From Tricholoma matsutake (lineage: Eukaryota; Basidiomycota; Agaricomycetes; Agaricales; Tricholomataceae), in assembly GCA_026075535.2 (NCBI GenBank), contig AP026541.1:10292001-10356000 (forward strand): a stretch of DNA of 64,000 nucleotides. Reading direction: 5' to 3'. Both the position numbers and the translations under genes were made by a program. Shown piece by piece: positions 22,540-35,566 of the stretch (its first letter is position 1; every line of letters begins with the position of its first letter). The notes beneath the pieces were generated by a model. The model saw only the letters and a program-made list of their open reading frames with translations, ran no database searches and was not told the origin of the DNA.

Positions 22540-25500
22540 ATAACTATTAATCAGACTGTGAATGTCATGGTCATGGTCTCCAAAGCTATTGATGAAGAAG
22601 CCCTGGCAGTGATCAAGAACATTTGAGCTTGTCCAGCTCCAATCACAGATAGGTCCAAATTGTGGTAGCAGATGAAGGCTAGACACAATAGATGTGACAG
22701 GAACTATACTTGCCAGATTGCCACCATCTGGTGCTTTGGAGGGTGATATCCTGAACTGCTGATGATATGGGTCTGGGTGGTGTGTGAATGTTGAGAACCA
22801 AGCAAAACATATGCCAAATGGCATGGGCGCAGGTCACTTGGGGTGCTTGGAAAAAGATGGTCCATTGCTTCAGCTGATAAAGTGAAGACTAGCCATACAT
22901 GAGCAGCACAATAATCTGTCAGGTGATTGAATAAGAGTTATTAGTATCCATGAATATCAGGAAAGTGCATACCTCTCAGAGATGATGGTGGAGACTTTGT
23001 CTCAATCAAGGCTACATCAAAGCGACCTGGGAGATCATCCCCTCGGTGATTTCTTCTAGAATGCTGGACATGAATTGCATCCACAGTTGCATGTTCATTT
23101 TTGATTGGATCATGGCAGATGAATTTGATTCGATGGAAGACAGAGATGTGAGAGAAATTGATGTTGACACCATAGGCTGCATTCTCCAGTGTATGACCAT
23201 CAAGAGTAGGATTATGGAATTGAGCAACATATCTGGTGAGTGCAGCAATGAAGAATGGGACCCCATATAGAGTTGGAAGATCAATAAGCATCACAGTGGT
23301 AGATGGCCATTTTGTCATTTTGAGCTGACAATTTGACAGTTGGAGGGATGGTAATAGAGGAATATTTCCTGTGTGGCCTGTAAAATGCCAGATAATGAAC
23401 TTGTCATGCTGAAATATCTTCTCCTTTCTATCAAGCCAGAGAGTCATTTGTGGATATTCATCTTTATGGTTTGTAGCTCGGTAAGCATCTTTTGACATGT
23501 CAATGTGTAGTGTATTCAGTGTTACAGTTATCAAGGGCCCCAAAGTCCCTGATAGATGCAATGAAATGATTAAGACCTTCAAGTTTTGGAAGTTGAATGT
23601 GGTCCCTAATTTTGAGGTTGATGAAAATAGTTTTGTTGGCATGAAGCAGCTTGCATATCGGAGAGCATTTCCTCACTGTGTTTGGGATATCGTGCAAGAT
23701 AGAGAAAGTCAAGAATGCATGAAGGCATGCAACAAGTCTTCTGCTATCCATGCCATTTGGCAATGGCAGTCAATGATCAATCCAAGCAGGAATTGTGACA
23801 TCTCCTCATGCTCTTGTCCAGTGACTTGTGTCAAGGTGCTGATACCCTTCATGAAAACCTGGATATTGTGATTGGGAGGTAGTTGGCAACATCGTGCATC
23901 AATTTCAATTGCCCCATATGCAGAGGTTATCCATGACTTGAGATGCTTCAGAATGCCTTGGTAAAGCTGATGAAGTATGTCTGGGGTTACAGATTGAAAG
24001 ATATTGGAATATGGAAGCTTTTCACAGAAAGGCTGGAAGACAGGTTTAATACCAGCCTCCTTGCAAGCCTGACAGAGCATGGTATGTCATCAATGAGAGA
24101 CAAGGCATCAAGAATCTGTTCCAGATCTTGGAATGGATATAGATTCTTGCTTTCTTCTCCCACTTTGCATCTCGGGATTGTACACTTTAGACATTCTCCA
24201 TTTTTGCAGCAGCATACAAGAACTTGCTCAGGGTAATCACAAATGTAGCATGCCAAAAGAGGATGACAGTGATAACACACTCCTTCTCCTGTAAAGGGGA
24301 CTTTCCCTGAAGTACTGGCTTCTTGTAATGGGGCAGTAATGATATCCATCGCCCCATGAAAGAGATTGGCAAGACAACACCTTCACTTGGCACAATTTGT
24401 GATATGCTCGAGATTGGTGGTGGGGAGATATCCAAGGAGGACATATGCACGACAGGAAGGTTTATGACGTATCTCCTTAGGTATATTTCCAATCATAAGA
24501 TACACAGGATAAGCTCTTTTGTTACGGAAAATTGCCACTTGAGTCTTGTCAGTGGATATCAGAAGTGGGACAATCGTTCCTCCAGGCAATTCTTTATTGA
24601 GCGAAGTCTAACTTAACAATTCAGAGAAACAATCAGCAAGAGTTATTATGATATAAACCTGAGTTGACCACCACCAATTCCCCATATACATTTCATCATA
24701 CCTTTGTATTGTCTTATCTGGATCTAGATAATGGCACTCTGGTGCAGTCTTCAAGTGTTGCGAGAATTCAGGGTCCCCAAAAAGACTATGGACACACCCC
24801 ATGACATCTCGGAAATAAACATCACATGCCTGACTGTCAACAACTACTGCTTGGCATTTGAATGGTGGATGACCAGGCAACTTCTTATCGATGATGTTGT
24901 TGAGCTCTTGAGTATTAGAGTAAGAGAGGCCAAGTTTCTCGACAATCTGATCAAACTTCCTTCTCAGCACAGCCATTTGAGAATCTCACGAGATCAATGT
25001 ACAACTGGTATTTTGAGCAATTCCGAAAAGGCTGTTGAGCTTGGCCCTCGAAGTTTTGCCCAGCAAGCAACTCCCCAGTTGATCTCCAATGAGAATGGAG
25101 CATATAGGTTTGGGCTTTCCCTAGCTTTGCCTGATAGATGTCATTTGTTGATTGTTGATGCATTTCAGAGTCATTGGATTGCATGGGGGTGCCAGCTAAT
25201 AGATTTGAGTAACATGTGATATAGGGTTCTGTATGAGTAAGGCAGTAGTATGGATTTGAGCATAATGTGATAGGCTCATCATCATCCTTGTCTGAGAGCA
25301 CCATAGCTGGTGAAGAAGACCAAGAGCTGTGGGTGGAACCAGAGGGAGATGAGGTAAAAACAAGGGGAGGGGATCCCACAAGAGAGGCTGGGGAAGGAAG
25401 CAGCAAAGTTGGGTCCCAGCGATAGTCAGGGATTGCCAGCAATGACAGCTGTGATGACCAGCTGCTATTTCTAAGTTCTGGCTCCCAGCCTTGTTCACAC

Positions 25501-25930
25501 TTGAGGGCAGCTGTGGCATTGTCAAGCTCATTGTGCTCCAAGCCTAGTGTGTCTAGATCTGAGTCAGAGCCTGAGATATATCCACTATGCCCAGCATCAT
25601 TGAGACTTGGATCTGCAGCAGGAGATTCATGACCCACATAGATAGGGGAGGAAGCAAGTGACTGTGGACCCCATTTGTTGTCAACATAATCCTTGTATTC
25701 TCCAAAATAGTTGCCTTGAGGTTCTATCGGTATGTTTGCATCTGAAGACGTTTCTGAGTCAAAGCCAAACTGCTCTGTGAGGCCAAGCTCAAGATTGGGT
25801 TCAGAGGGTTCACTAGCACTTGACATGTAGAGGCCTTGACATCGTGTCCTTGCAGTCTGGCACAGGTGAGACTGGAGCCCAGCTTCAGTTCTGAACATGC
25901 CATGGCAGCCTGGGCAGCAGAATTATTTAG
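22540..25930 (-). mobile_element. Plavaka-type DNA transposon, transposase pseudogene
   Basis: Read on the minus strand, the family order is almost complete. An N-terminal zinc-finger-like CCPGCHGMFRTEAGLQSHL (about 25930-25840) is followed by a long Ser/acidic linker. Then come 'DVMGCVHSLFGDPEF', 'RYDEMYMGNWWWSTQ', 'TIVPLLISTDKTQVAIFR', 'AYPVYLMIGNIPKEIRHKPS', 'VLLGYLPTTNLE', 'ACYICDYPEQVLVCCC', 'TPDILHQLYQGILKHLKSWI', 'PQMTLWLDRKEKIF' and a C-terminal 'FGPICDWSWTSSNVLDHCQ'. These are hallmarks of Plavaka transposases (CACTA-related, basidiomycete). It is broken by an in-frame TGA after 'ITNCAK' where an Arg or Trp is expected, and by at least two frame changes (near 24976 and 24000). Terminal repeats were not found. 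Confidence 0.85.
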
Positions 25931-26370
25931 ACATCATGGAGAAAAGAGTGCTAGAATATTTCGTGGAGAAAGGGTGCAAGAATATGGTGCGAGAATCTCA
26001 AATTATCAGATCTGGCTGCATAAATAATTTGAAATAGCTCAGATGCACCCAAACGGTTCCACATCCCCACCTCGCAACATATTCCCACTCCTCTCAACTA
26101 TGATCCAATCTCATCACCTTGCTACCCTCAGTTCTGAACATGCCATTGCAGCCTGAGCAGCAGAACGATTCAGACATCGGTGGGCAAAGGGTGCTAGAAT
26201 ATCAAATTGTCATATCCAGCTGCATAAATAAATAGCGCAGACGAGTCACACTCACCTGACTGTTGAACTTGAACCATATCAACAATCCCATTCCCCACCT
26301 CGCGAAGTATCCCCACTCCTCTCAACAATAACTGAATCTCACTGTGACTATCCCTACCAGCATCACTACT
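25868..26370. repeat. two tandem copies of the Plavaka 5' end region
   Basis: The segment beginning with 'CAGTTCTGAACATGCCAT' and containing the zinc-finger coding start, a GCTAGAATAT motif and an end 'CCCACTCCTCTCAACWAT' occurs at about 25876-26125 and again at about 26130-26375. Only the inner copy is joined to the transposase frame. Confidence 0.75.
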
Positions 26371-26534
26371 CATGCCTGCAAAGCCCCATGGGTCAAAAGC
26401 TCAGAGTGAAACAGCACGTGGTAATGCCAAACGTGGTGCTGGGCTCGAGAAGCTTCTGATGCAGGACCATCAGGGTCCAAGCAAGTGTCTCCATGAACAG
26501 AGTCCTGACTCTGATCAAACAAGTTAGTCAGCTC

Positions 26535-27272
26535 TAGGGTGTAGCACAGGTACAGGTGAACCTGTGGTATTCTGCCTGCAGGTAGCACAGGTGCAGATAT
26601 GGGTTTGTATATCTGTACCTGTGGCAACACCACACCTGTACTCATGGTGTTGCAGGTTGTCACAGGTTTGAGTTGTGATATATTTCATATCAGGTTTTGT
26701 GGTTCCAAAATTGTTCTGAGCTCTTTGCTTTGAGTTAAAAGAATTTTTATCAAGTTTTGTGAGAATCAATTGTTGTTACACTCTGTTAAGACATGTATCT
26801 GCCTGGTACTGTGGGATCTTATGACATACAATGATCTGATTCAGTGAAGTTGATGTTATTTTGTATGGTGACCTTGAGTGTTCCTTCCAAAAATTGCTCC
26901 CATGCCAAAACTACTCTTCCCAGATAGAATGCCACAAATTACTAGTTTCTTTGTGTTCTTCATGATGGATAAAAAGGTTGACAGATGATTTGTGAAAGAA
27001 TTGAACATTATATCATAATTTATATGTGATTCAAGTGTTGAAGCAGTATAGAAAAGTTGGATAACCTTTTAGTATAGCTACCTCTTATCTTTGTTTTAGC
27101 TACACATAGTTTATGCCATGTTACTCAAGTGCTACTGTAGTTTTGAAACACCATACAAAACCTGTGCTTATAACCTGTACCTGCAGGTATGGTGTTTGTA
27201 CAGGTATGGTGTCACAGGTGACAGGTGTGGTGTTGCCAGTGAAACCCATGGTGTCACCAGTGCTACACCCTA
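26535..27272. mobile_element. hAT-like non-autonomous element (TAGGGTGTAGCAC TIR), 738 bp
   Basis: Flanked by the perfect 8-bp direct repeat GTCAGCTC (26527-26534 and 27273-27280). Ends are TAGGGTGTAGCAC and its exact inverse GTGCTACACCCTA. An 8-bp TSD with TAG-starting TIRs fits the hAT superfamily. The sub-terminal regions carry many CAGGTATGGTG / CACCTGTACCTG-type motifs in both orientations. No transposase frame. Confidence 0.9.
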
Positions 27273-27280
27273 GTCAGCTC

Positions 27281-28674
27281 AGTTTGCATATCAAATAATG
27301 AATAGTACTTACATGTCATGTTGAGAGGAACACACTGCAAAAATCAAATGCATTAATGAGAAGGGTAGGTGGTCATGATGAGAGCTTTGAAGTGGTTCAT
27401 ATCTCTCTTCTAATCATGGAACAGTGTGGTATGAAGCAGAGCGGAAACGAAGACCCCAGCAAAAGGTTTCCACAGAGATGGATCCATCGATCAATGTGAT
27501 TGGTGAGACTGAAGGCAAGAAAGGTGAGCAAGCCTTTGAAGCACCAAAATAACACTAAATACATACCTGTCCCCCAGAATATGTCCTTCAAACACACCAG
27601 CCTGAAGACCAACCTGTGCTGCAACCAAGTCTCAGACTCAAGCAAGTGTCCTCACTGAGGATAAAGATAGCATCCAAATTAAATCTGAAGACAGCGAAAA
27701 ATATGGTGAATTTAAAGATGAAGATGTTGAAGAGGAGGACAACGATGAAATGAATGGTGATGAGATGGATGACAATGAGGAGAACGATGATAATATGGAC
27801 AATGATGATCTGCAAAATGAGGTAAGGTTTCATCATGAGGTCAAGAATTGAATTGGGTACTTACCAGACCTGGCAGCGAGTTGTCACCATCTACACAAAG
27901 AAAAATGTTTCAAAAGAGAAACCCACTATGCAGTTGGCATCAAGCAAGGGAGGTAAGAAAGCAAAGGGGCAAAAGATAATCAACAAAGCATGTAAGCCTG
28001 ACTTCATCACACCTGTCACTTACAGTCACATATTTTGATGGTAGCACCCATGGTCACACCAAATGATTCAGAGGAGGAACATCAGATCACTTTTGTTCCT
28101 CCACACACCAAAGGAAAGAAAGCTAAGGTATCTGTTGAGAATTAATCATAAGTTGTTCATGACATGGACTCAGGCACAGACATTGTCAACTAACTCAGCA
28201 AATACTCAAGTTAGAGTGAAGTACTATGAAGATGAGGTGAGTATTTTGGGACTTATGTCTTTGAATCTGCAAGTCATCCTGGTATTCCATTAGAAGATCA
28301 ACATTGGACAAGGCATCCAGCTTACCAATATCAAGGCTGAGAGGTTCACCATAAGTTCTGTGCAGTGTTGATAACTCCACTCGCTCACATAACTCAAAGC
28401 CAAAGAACTTGAATGAAGGTTATGCAGAGGAAATGTGGCTCATTTTTCTAATGAAGAATGGTCTCATCTTGAAGTCAAAGCAGTCTGAAGACATCCAAAC
28501 TTTGTTAGACCGCAGCATTGACAATCTCATTGGCCTGAACCTATTCCTGGATGGCATGCCAGCCGACTCAAAAAATCAGTGTTTCAAAGCCATTCTCAAA
28601 TCATTTGAGGATCTGGGCCTGGACAAGATCAAGGAATGAATCAAAAATGATCGATACTACCTTCGATGCCATCA
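27281..28674. other. degenerate, unidentified repeat-type sequence
   Basis: No recognised gene. A plus-strand acidic stretch at about 27655-27830 (EDVEEEDNDEMNGDEMDDNE) and a 76-codon frame at 28409-28639 (LDGMPADSKNQCFKAILKS) could be fragments of an old transposon accessory gene with introns and broken frames. I cannot assign a family. Confidence 0.35.
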
Positions 28675-29206
28675 CAATACAGGTGAACAGAATGCACAGA
28701 AAGTGCTCCCTTCCTGCCATTGCTCTTTCTTCTTGTGTAATTTCCCCATTCTGATGCATGAACAACTTGGATTGGTACAAGTATGCTGCAGGGGATATAG
28801 AGAATGAGCAACTGGGAAATAATAGCACAATAAATCATAAAACCTGAAGACCATCATGGTGGAATGAGAACACACAAAGTCTGAGGGAATGGCCATGCAC
28901 TGAAAAATCATGTATGAGACTGTCCTCAAGGCTCTGTGCATCATGCCAGATCATTGTTTTCAGTGTGTCCCAGCAGGCCTCAACACAAGCCATAGAGATG
29001 CCACAGCTATTCTGCAAGAAAGTAGACACTGTTGGTGGGAGTACATCTGGAGGATCAAACACCAGCACAGAAGACGGCTCTGCAAGAAGAATGTTGTCCT
29101 TCAATCTTGAAGCAAGGGAAATAAACTGCTGTACTTGGCCAAAAGAAAGCTCAGGGTGCTGCTCAGCAAGGAGAACAGTGTCCTGCAGCCTCAGAGAGGA
29201 CATCAC
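28675..29206 (-). mobile_element. KDZ-transposon-associated CxC5-like fragment
   Basis: The minus-strand frame 29206-28835 gives 'LSFGQVQQFISLASRLKD', then 'DVLPPTVSTFLQNSCGI' and 'VEACWDTLKTMIWHD'. The next frame gives 'LYPLQHTCTNPSCSC' and 'CAFCSPVLL'-type Cys pairs with 'VHSVHLYC'. This order is that of the CxC5 cysteine-cluster proteins found beside Kyakuja-Dileera-Zisupton (KDZ) transposases in basidiomycetes. The frame is broken after 28835 and the transposase part is not present here, so this is a remnant. Confidence 0.7.
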
Positions 29207-29873
29207 TAGATGTATTCAAGTCTACAGATAGTCGCCTCCCCTCTATTGACACTAGTATTGTACACTGTTTATGTTAAGAACCCTGTGGGGCTGATCAGGA
29301 CTCCTTGGGACTGATCAGGATGGACAGGACGGGCCGGACTGATTGGAAATTTCCAATACCCAGATGTCCTCGAGGTGTCCAGAAACTTAAAAAATCAGTG
29401 AAAACCATTGAAAACCTGGAATTTAATTTGCCAACTTACAGTCATTCATGCCTCTTTGGAACAACCAAATACTAATGACATTCAGAAATTCTGTATACCA
29501 AATTAAAAGACATTCTGAATTGACAGAATCTATGCAATACATATAATACTTCTATTAAGCACTTCAGAATCAATATTGAACAATGTTAAAGAATGCAGCA
29601 AATGTAATCAGTGCAGAAGGTCATTATCAGTTGAAACTGGGTCATTGATACAAAGTCACAATTTCTAAATCAGGGTGATTTCTAATTGCTTCCTAGATCA
29701 TCATCTATTGACATCTGGTCCTGGTCCTGGTCATCCTCCTTGCTACTCTTGTCCTCAGGATCAAAATCAGTTACTATAGGCTTGCAAAGGGCCTTTTCCA
29801 TGGTTGGCATTTTTGGCTTCATCCATCTTGGCTTGCAACAGTCATATTCTGCATTGTCTCATTCAATTGTCCA

Positions 29874-30708
29874 TAGTGTTTGAAGATCTGGTTCGGTCTA
29901 GTTTTTTTCCATTTTAGAGTACAACTACAACCACAACCAGTTCTATTACATTGACAAACTAAGTAAAACCAGACTGGACTGCACAAAACTGGTTCAGTGC
30001 AGTTTAGTCATGTCAAAAAACCAGTTGTAGCCGGTTTGACTACAACCAGTCACTATCAGACTTAGGTTGGTTGAAACCGACCCAAGCAACTAATCTTGAA
30101 GACTACTAGAACTACTTGAAATGTATTTCATAGACTGCTGAAGCTATACTAATGAATTTTGTAGACTACTAAAGCTATACTAATGAATTTTGTAGGCTAC
30201 TAAGGCTGTACTAATGAATTTTGGTCACTGATAATGCTATACTAGTAATAAAACACTCAAAAATCGAGACACCAGTATTGTTGTTTATTCACACATGTGA
30301 CTACATGGTCTGTGTGCATTTTTAGGTATATAAAGGCTCCCACATTCCATCAACTTTCCTTGGGCTTGCCCCCCCATCTTTCCACATTCAATTTTTGAGT
30401 GTTTTATTACTAGTATAGCATTATCAGTGACCAAAATTCATTAGTACAGCCTTAGTAGCCTACAAAATTCATTAGAATAGCTTTAGTAGTCTATGAAAGT
30501 TCAAGGTGGTATGTACTATGTATATAGACCGGTTGCAACTGACTACAACCAGTTTTCATTGGTTTTAAATAAATGTTCAATCTGTAGAACCACAACTGAC
30601 CATCAGTGAAATCTGAGGCAACCACAACCAAAAAAAAACTGGACCAAGGTTTGGTTTGGTTTGGTTTTAGTTTTTTTCTGGTTGTGTGAACTGGACCTTC
30701 AAACACTA
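29874..30708. mobile_element. hAT-like non-autonomous element (TAGTGTTTGAAG TIR), 835 bp
   Basis: Flanked by ATTGTCCA at 29866-29873 and 30709-30716. The left end TAGTGTTTGAAGATCTGGTTC and the inverted right end (inverse of GAACTGGACCTTCAAACACTA) match at most positions. No transposase frame. Sub-terminal DNA is rich in ACCAGTTTTGGTTG-type motifs, typical of all elements of this TIR type here. The centre holds a foldback and a TATATAAAG box. Confidence 0.9.
30156..30498. repeat. foldback: 108-bp inverted arms around a TATA-bearing loop
   Basis: Arms 30156-30263 and 30391-30498 are inverse copies with about five mismatches; the 127-base loop contains TGTGACTACATGGTCTGTG and GGTATATAAAGG. The left side has an additional partial copy of the 34-bp unit TATACTAATGAATTTTGTAG. 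It is contained in the hAT-like element and could be a separate older insertion. Confidence 0.85.
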
Positions 30709-30931
30709 ATTGTCCACTTCTTCACAGCTTCATCCCATCCACTCTTCAAGTCAGCATTCCACCCCTTTCAATCCATCTCACAATCCATCTCATGCACTTT
30801 CCATATGTCCATTGCATTACTATACTTTTCCTTGGCTTTTTTCTTCACTGTGGCTTTTCAACTGCCTTATCTTGGCCATCCTGCCATTCCTTGACACCTG
30901 CAACGATGTCAAGTTGCATTAGTATCTCTGC

Positions 30932-31912
30932 TCAGCTGTCCATGTTAATCTTGCCAGTCTTCCTCTTCTTTGATTCCTTCTCCTCTTGGGCTTGCAATTG
31001 TCCCCTCATGCTCTCGAGATACATTGAATGCAAGACAGTCTGAGCCTGCATCCCCTGAATCACTTTCTTCTGCACATCCACAATCATGTTACTGGCACAT
31101 AATGCTTCCTGTAGATTTATCTCCAACTCAGTGGTTGGTACTGTATCCAGAACCAAGGTATCCTGCTCATTCAGAGGTGACATAGTGGTAGTGAAGATGG
31201 GCAGCAATGTGGATGTTGACAGAGTAGGTGAGCTTGAAACTAGAAATGATGAAGATGTTGCTGCTAATGATGCTATTGCATGTTGTACAGGTGTGTATGA
31301 AGAATTTGGTGATCCTGTGATTCTCTCAGGTGTTTCTGGTAACTCCTCAATCTCCTGCTGCTTGCATTTGGGCACATTGTGATGGGATATCAGATCAATG
31401 AGTTCATGGACTGGGCTGGCTAATCCAAATGGGAGAAGGCTGGTTGTTGATGTCTCAAGGCTAGGTGCCATCATCTCCATGGTAACAACATCAGGATTAT
31501 ACAGCACTATTCCTGTCTTTGCAAAAGCTGCCTGAATGTTACTCTCCATGAACACATGAACATGCACCTTGGCATAGACTGTCATGAAGTTCAGTTTACT
31601 CATGGCAGGTCCTCATGCTTCAAATCTGTCTTGTTCATCATTCCAGGCCCATTTCAAGATCATGACATCAAGCCCTTGATATACATGAGTGGAATGTGAA
31701 GGATAGCACAACACAACAATGTTGTTGTCCTGTGCATACTCCAGGAAGCTGATTGTATAGTGAGAACTATGGCCATCAACAAGAAGGAGTCCAGTTCTTC
31801 CATCTGCCTTCACTGTTGTCTGCTGGTCCCAGTCTTTGAGCCAGGATACACCAATCTCACCTGATGTGTACCCCTTCTTTTGATACATTCTGAGGAGAAC
31901 AATGAGCTTCAA
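30932..31912 (-). mobile_element. pogo/DDE_1-type transposase, C-terminal pseudogene fragment
   Basis: Frame 31912-31613 holds 'RTGLLLVDGHSSHYT' (second catalytic Asp), 'IVVLCYPSHSTHVYQGLD' and the third catalytic Asp, and frame 31603-30932 continues with 'FMESNIQAAFAKTGIVLYNPDVV' and a Ser/Thr-rich tail ending in a Lys-rich KESKKRKTGK. This is the C-terminal half of a DDE_1 (pogo/Fot-like) transposase; the part with the first Asp and the DNA-binding domain is missing. The two pieces are joined by a short spacer that may be an intron or a break. Confidence 0.8.
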
Positions 31913-31988
31913 TCAATTATCTTATCTTATGAGTTTTACCTCATGTCCAATGGGTTGTTATGCAGCCACTTTGTCTGGAATGCCTTTT

Positions 31989-32330
31989 CTAAATAACTGT
32001 GGGTGCAACAGTAGTTCTATTTGCACAGATAGTGGGTAATGGCCAACACATGGCCCAAGCATACCACTCCTCCAGCTTTTCTGGCATCAAAGGTAATTGG
32101 CAGATAGACTTGAATAATGAGGGATTCAATCCTGCTTTCAAATATTCCACTAATGCTGAGTTGCCCAAGTTGGTTTGGGAAGCTTCAGCCTTGAACTGGA
32201 AAATAAACTCATTCAGTGTCATAGATCATTGGTGCATGGTTTTTAATTTTGCATCAGCTGTCACATTTGGGCTAGGATCTCCAAATTGAGCCTCCAATCT
32301 CTCCAAAATTTTTTGAAAACTCATAAAAAG
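31989..32330 (-). mobile_element. Ty3/gypsy gag fragment
   Basis: The minus frame reads 'FIFQFKAEASQTNLGNSALV', 'YLKAGLNPSLFKSI' and 'EWYAWAM', a clear diverged copy of the plus-strand gag at 33096-33830. It ends where the LTR at 32335 begins, so two gag copies stand head to head with the LTR between. Confidence 0.8.
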
Positions 32331-32334
32331 TTTG

Positions 32335-32736
32335 TGTTAGGAAACAGCCCAAAATACCTAATAAAATTTCATTTTTATTTTATTACGTTGAATTATGTTG
32401 AATTATGCTGAATGACACTAAATGACGCTACATGCACAAAGTGTGAGAATTTTATTTTGCACATGTCGATATGTATGCACATGTATGAGCATGTTGGTAG
32501 CAACAATGTACAATATATGTAACATAGTATATAAACCCCAAATATACACCTAGGGGACCCCAGTTGTGTTCTCTTAGGTATTCCACCTACACTATGCCTT
32601 CCTCAACCAACTCATCTATTAATAACTCCTCACATCAAAGCCATCAATTCCCCCATCATGTGCATGCATCCTGCCCCTTCTTGTAGAGAGAACCTGCACA
32701 GTCTTAGCTAGCAGATAAGTGGGTGTCACCCTAACA
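32335..32736 (+). repeat. LTR of a Ty3/gypsy element, 402 bp
   Basis: Starts TGTTAGG and ends CCTAACA, a 7-bp terminal inverted repeat. It contains a core promoter AGTATATAAACCCC at 32525-32545. It lies 360 bases before the gag ATG at 33096, as a 5' LTR should. No second copy found in the window. Confidence 0.75.
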
Positions 32737-34360
32737 GAAGAACACAACTTTCCATATCAGTGCACCTTCTCTTTTGTGCCTACATCATTGTTTCACTGCA
32801 CCACATCTGATTACTCATCCTTTGGCATGAGCCAGAAGTAACTGTACATACATAATCTATCTTTTCTTTTGTAAGCTGACACCAGGCCTCACCTTACATT
32901 GCAACTGCCAGTGATCAAGAGGCAGCACTTGTCATTAGGACATCTGTAACCAGACAACTGATTGGATCTGGTTTAGTTACGATTTACATTACTCTATTTG
33001 GACAACTACTTTAGTTATGTATAAGCTGAATTCAGTGATATCTCCAAGATCAGGCACCTTAGCCAAAGAAGTGATTCATCACAGATCTATCTGATATGTC
33101 TGAACCATCAACTTCTAACCCTGGTTCTAATCCTGTTTGTACACCTATGCTAGAGGTGAAGATTGATGCACTCACAGCACAAATGTTGCAACTAGTGTCA
33201 GTGCTTGCAGCATCCCAGCCCAGGCAAGCAAAAGCTCAGCCACAGACAACAGCAGACAAAGATGATGAGATGGAGGAGATTGTGGAGTGGATTTCACAGG
33301 ATGATGTGCAGACAGTGGAGAAGTCTGAAAATGGAAAGGTGTGCTTACCTAAGAATGCACCACCCCAAATTTTTGACAGTACCATGGAAAACACAAAATC
33401 CTTTATCAGTTCTATAGCATTGTATATCCATGGGAGAAGGCCAGAATTTTGCACAGCAGAGTCTAAAATTATGTTTGCTCTCTCTTACATCCAGGGGGGA
33501 AAGCACAGTTTTGGAGAAATAAAGCTGTTAATCAAATTGCTGGGGGAAACAAACCATTTGCAACCATCAAGGAATTTTTGGAGAGATTGGAGGCTCAGTT
33601 TGGGGATCCCAATCCGAAGGCAACAGCTAATGCCAAATTAAAAATTATGTGCCAAGCTTCCTTAATGGCAGACAAATTTATTTTGCAGTTCAAAGCAGAA
33701 GCTTTGCAGATGGATATGGGAGAGGTGGCATTAGTAGAATTTTTGAAGATGGGATTAAATCCCTCATTATTCAAGTCTATCTACTGACTACCTTCTATGC
33801 CAGAGTGGCTGGATGAGTGTTACAATTGGGCTATGTAGTGTTTGAAGGTTCAGTCCATAGGACCAAAGACCAAACCGGACTGAACTGCAGTCCATGCTGC
33901 AGTTTAGTCCATTTGTCTGAAAAATTGAGTAACCAAAACTGCAGTTTGGTTGCCAGTTCACTCATTTTGAAAACATTTGAAGACCATTATAAGACCAGTT
34001 GTAACCGGTTTACAACCAGTCTTTTTACACTTAGATTACATACCCTATAAGAGTGCCAAATAAATATATTTATATACTAATTACATATGTCATAGATAAA
34101 AAACTGGGGCACACCCGAATAAATAGAGGGAAAAGTAAGCTGTTTAAATAGCACTGACCATTTGCACCTGTTTGCATGGTCACATGTACTCTCATTTATG
34201 CATTTTTGATGTGTTTACATCTTTCATTTATATGTTTACATTTATTTGTACTGTATTGCCACCAGCCACAATGTGTTTCGCAACTTGGTTTCTCTCCCTA
34301 CAACAACGGCCTTGTCCACAACTGGGGCACAAACAACATCTGTTGTTGTTTGTGCCCCAG

Positions 34361-34422
34361 GTAAGTATCTTTTACTCTTTGCCTTTCATTTGTAACTAAT
34401 TATTATCTTGTTTGTTTCTTAG
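34361..34422 (+). other. intron-like unit in the hAT-like element at 33836
   Basis: GCCCCAG|GTAAGTATC ... TAACTAAT ... TTTCTTAG|AATC: consensus donor, branch-like site and acceptor, 62 nt, no frame requirement. The downstream 'GATGACATGGCACC' and palindrome are shared with the element at 49501-56715. Confidence 0.55.
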
Positions 34423-34738
34423 AATCTATGTATATTATAACACATTATAACACTGATGACATGGCACCCACTTCCAGCCTCACGAGCCACTGCTCATGGG
34501 GTGGACTGTGGGTGCAGGAGATGAGGACAATGAAGACGAGGACAATGAGGGATGACAACAACAACAAATGACAAATGACAAGCAGGGGATGACAATGATG
34601 ACAAACAATGAGTGGAGGATGATGACGATGAACAACAAGTAGGGGATGACAATGACAATGAACGCCAAGCAGAGGATGAGGATGATGATGAACGACGAGT
34701 AGGGGACAACGACAATGACAATGAACAACAAGCAGGGG

Positions 34739-35566
34739 TAGTGTTTAAAGGTCTGGTCCTACGAACCGGAAAAAGACCAAAACCGGACTGAACTGAACTG
34801 AAGTCCGGTTCATCAGGTGGCTATTTATAGGACCAGTCTTTTGCAGTCCAGTTGCCAGTCTTTTGCTTTGAAAAATATCATTGAACCGATGAAAACCAAT
34901 CCGAACCGGTTTCAACCGGTTTATAGGTCATGTGCACTATACCCCCTGATTCCCACACATAATGGCTTCAATTTCGCTCCCTGGACCATCAAAAACGGTT
35001 GAGAACTGAGAGAGATATGACAAAATACATTTTGATGTGAGTATTTTGATGTCATTTGAGCAGCTGTGACTGTACTGTTTATACCTTGTACTACAAAAAT
35101 GTTGGGCACAATTGGACATTATCCAAGACAAAGGAATAACATACATAAACATCTATACCATGTGTATCTGATTCATCTAACAGCCCTAACAAGTTGTAAC
35201 TACAAATTACGAACTACAACATGGAATACAATGTACTTTTGTTTTGGTCATATCTCTGTCAGATCTTGATGAAATCTCTTAGAAGTTGGACCAGTATCCG
35301 GGGAATTACAATATCCAACTGCTTGTGCAATGGTGAGATGGTCTGGTTAATAGTTGTTGAGAAATATATGGGTTATATTGGTACAACAAATTTTACAACA
35401 AAAAGTCGGTTTGAACTGGTTTTTTTCAGTCCATGGATTGATATGGACTGGTCCTATGCAGTCCAGTTGCAGTTCAGCAATATCTGGGTCAGTCTTGGAC
35501 CGGTTGCAGTTGTGGTTGCCCCATTTAGACATAAAAAACCAGACTGAACCAGACCTGTAAATGCTA
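34739..35566. mobile_element. hAT-like element nested in the previous one, 828 bp
   Basis: TSD AGCAGGGG at 34731-34738 and 35567-35574, both lying in the minisatellite-like DNA of the outer element. Ends TAGTGTTTAAAGGTCTGGT and the inverse of ACCAGACCTGTAAATGCTA. No transposase. Confidence 0.9.
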
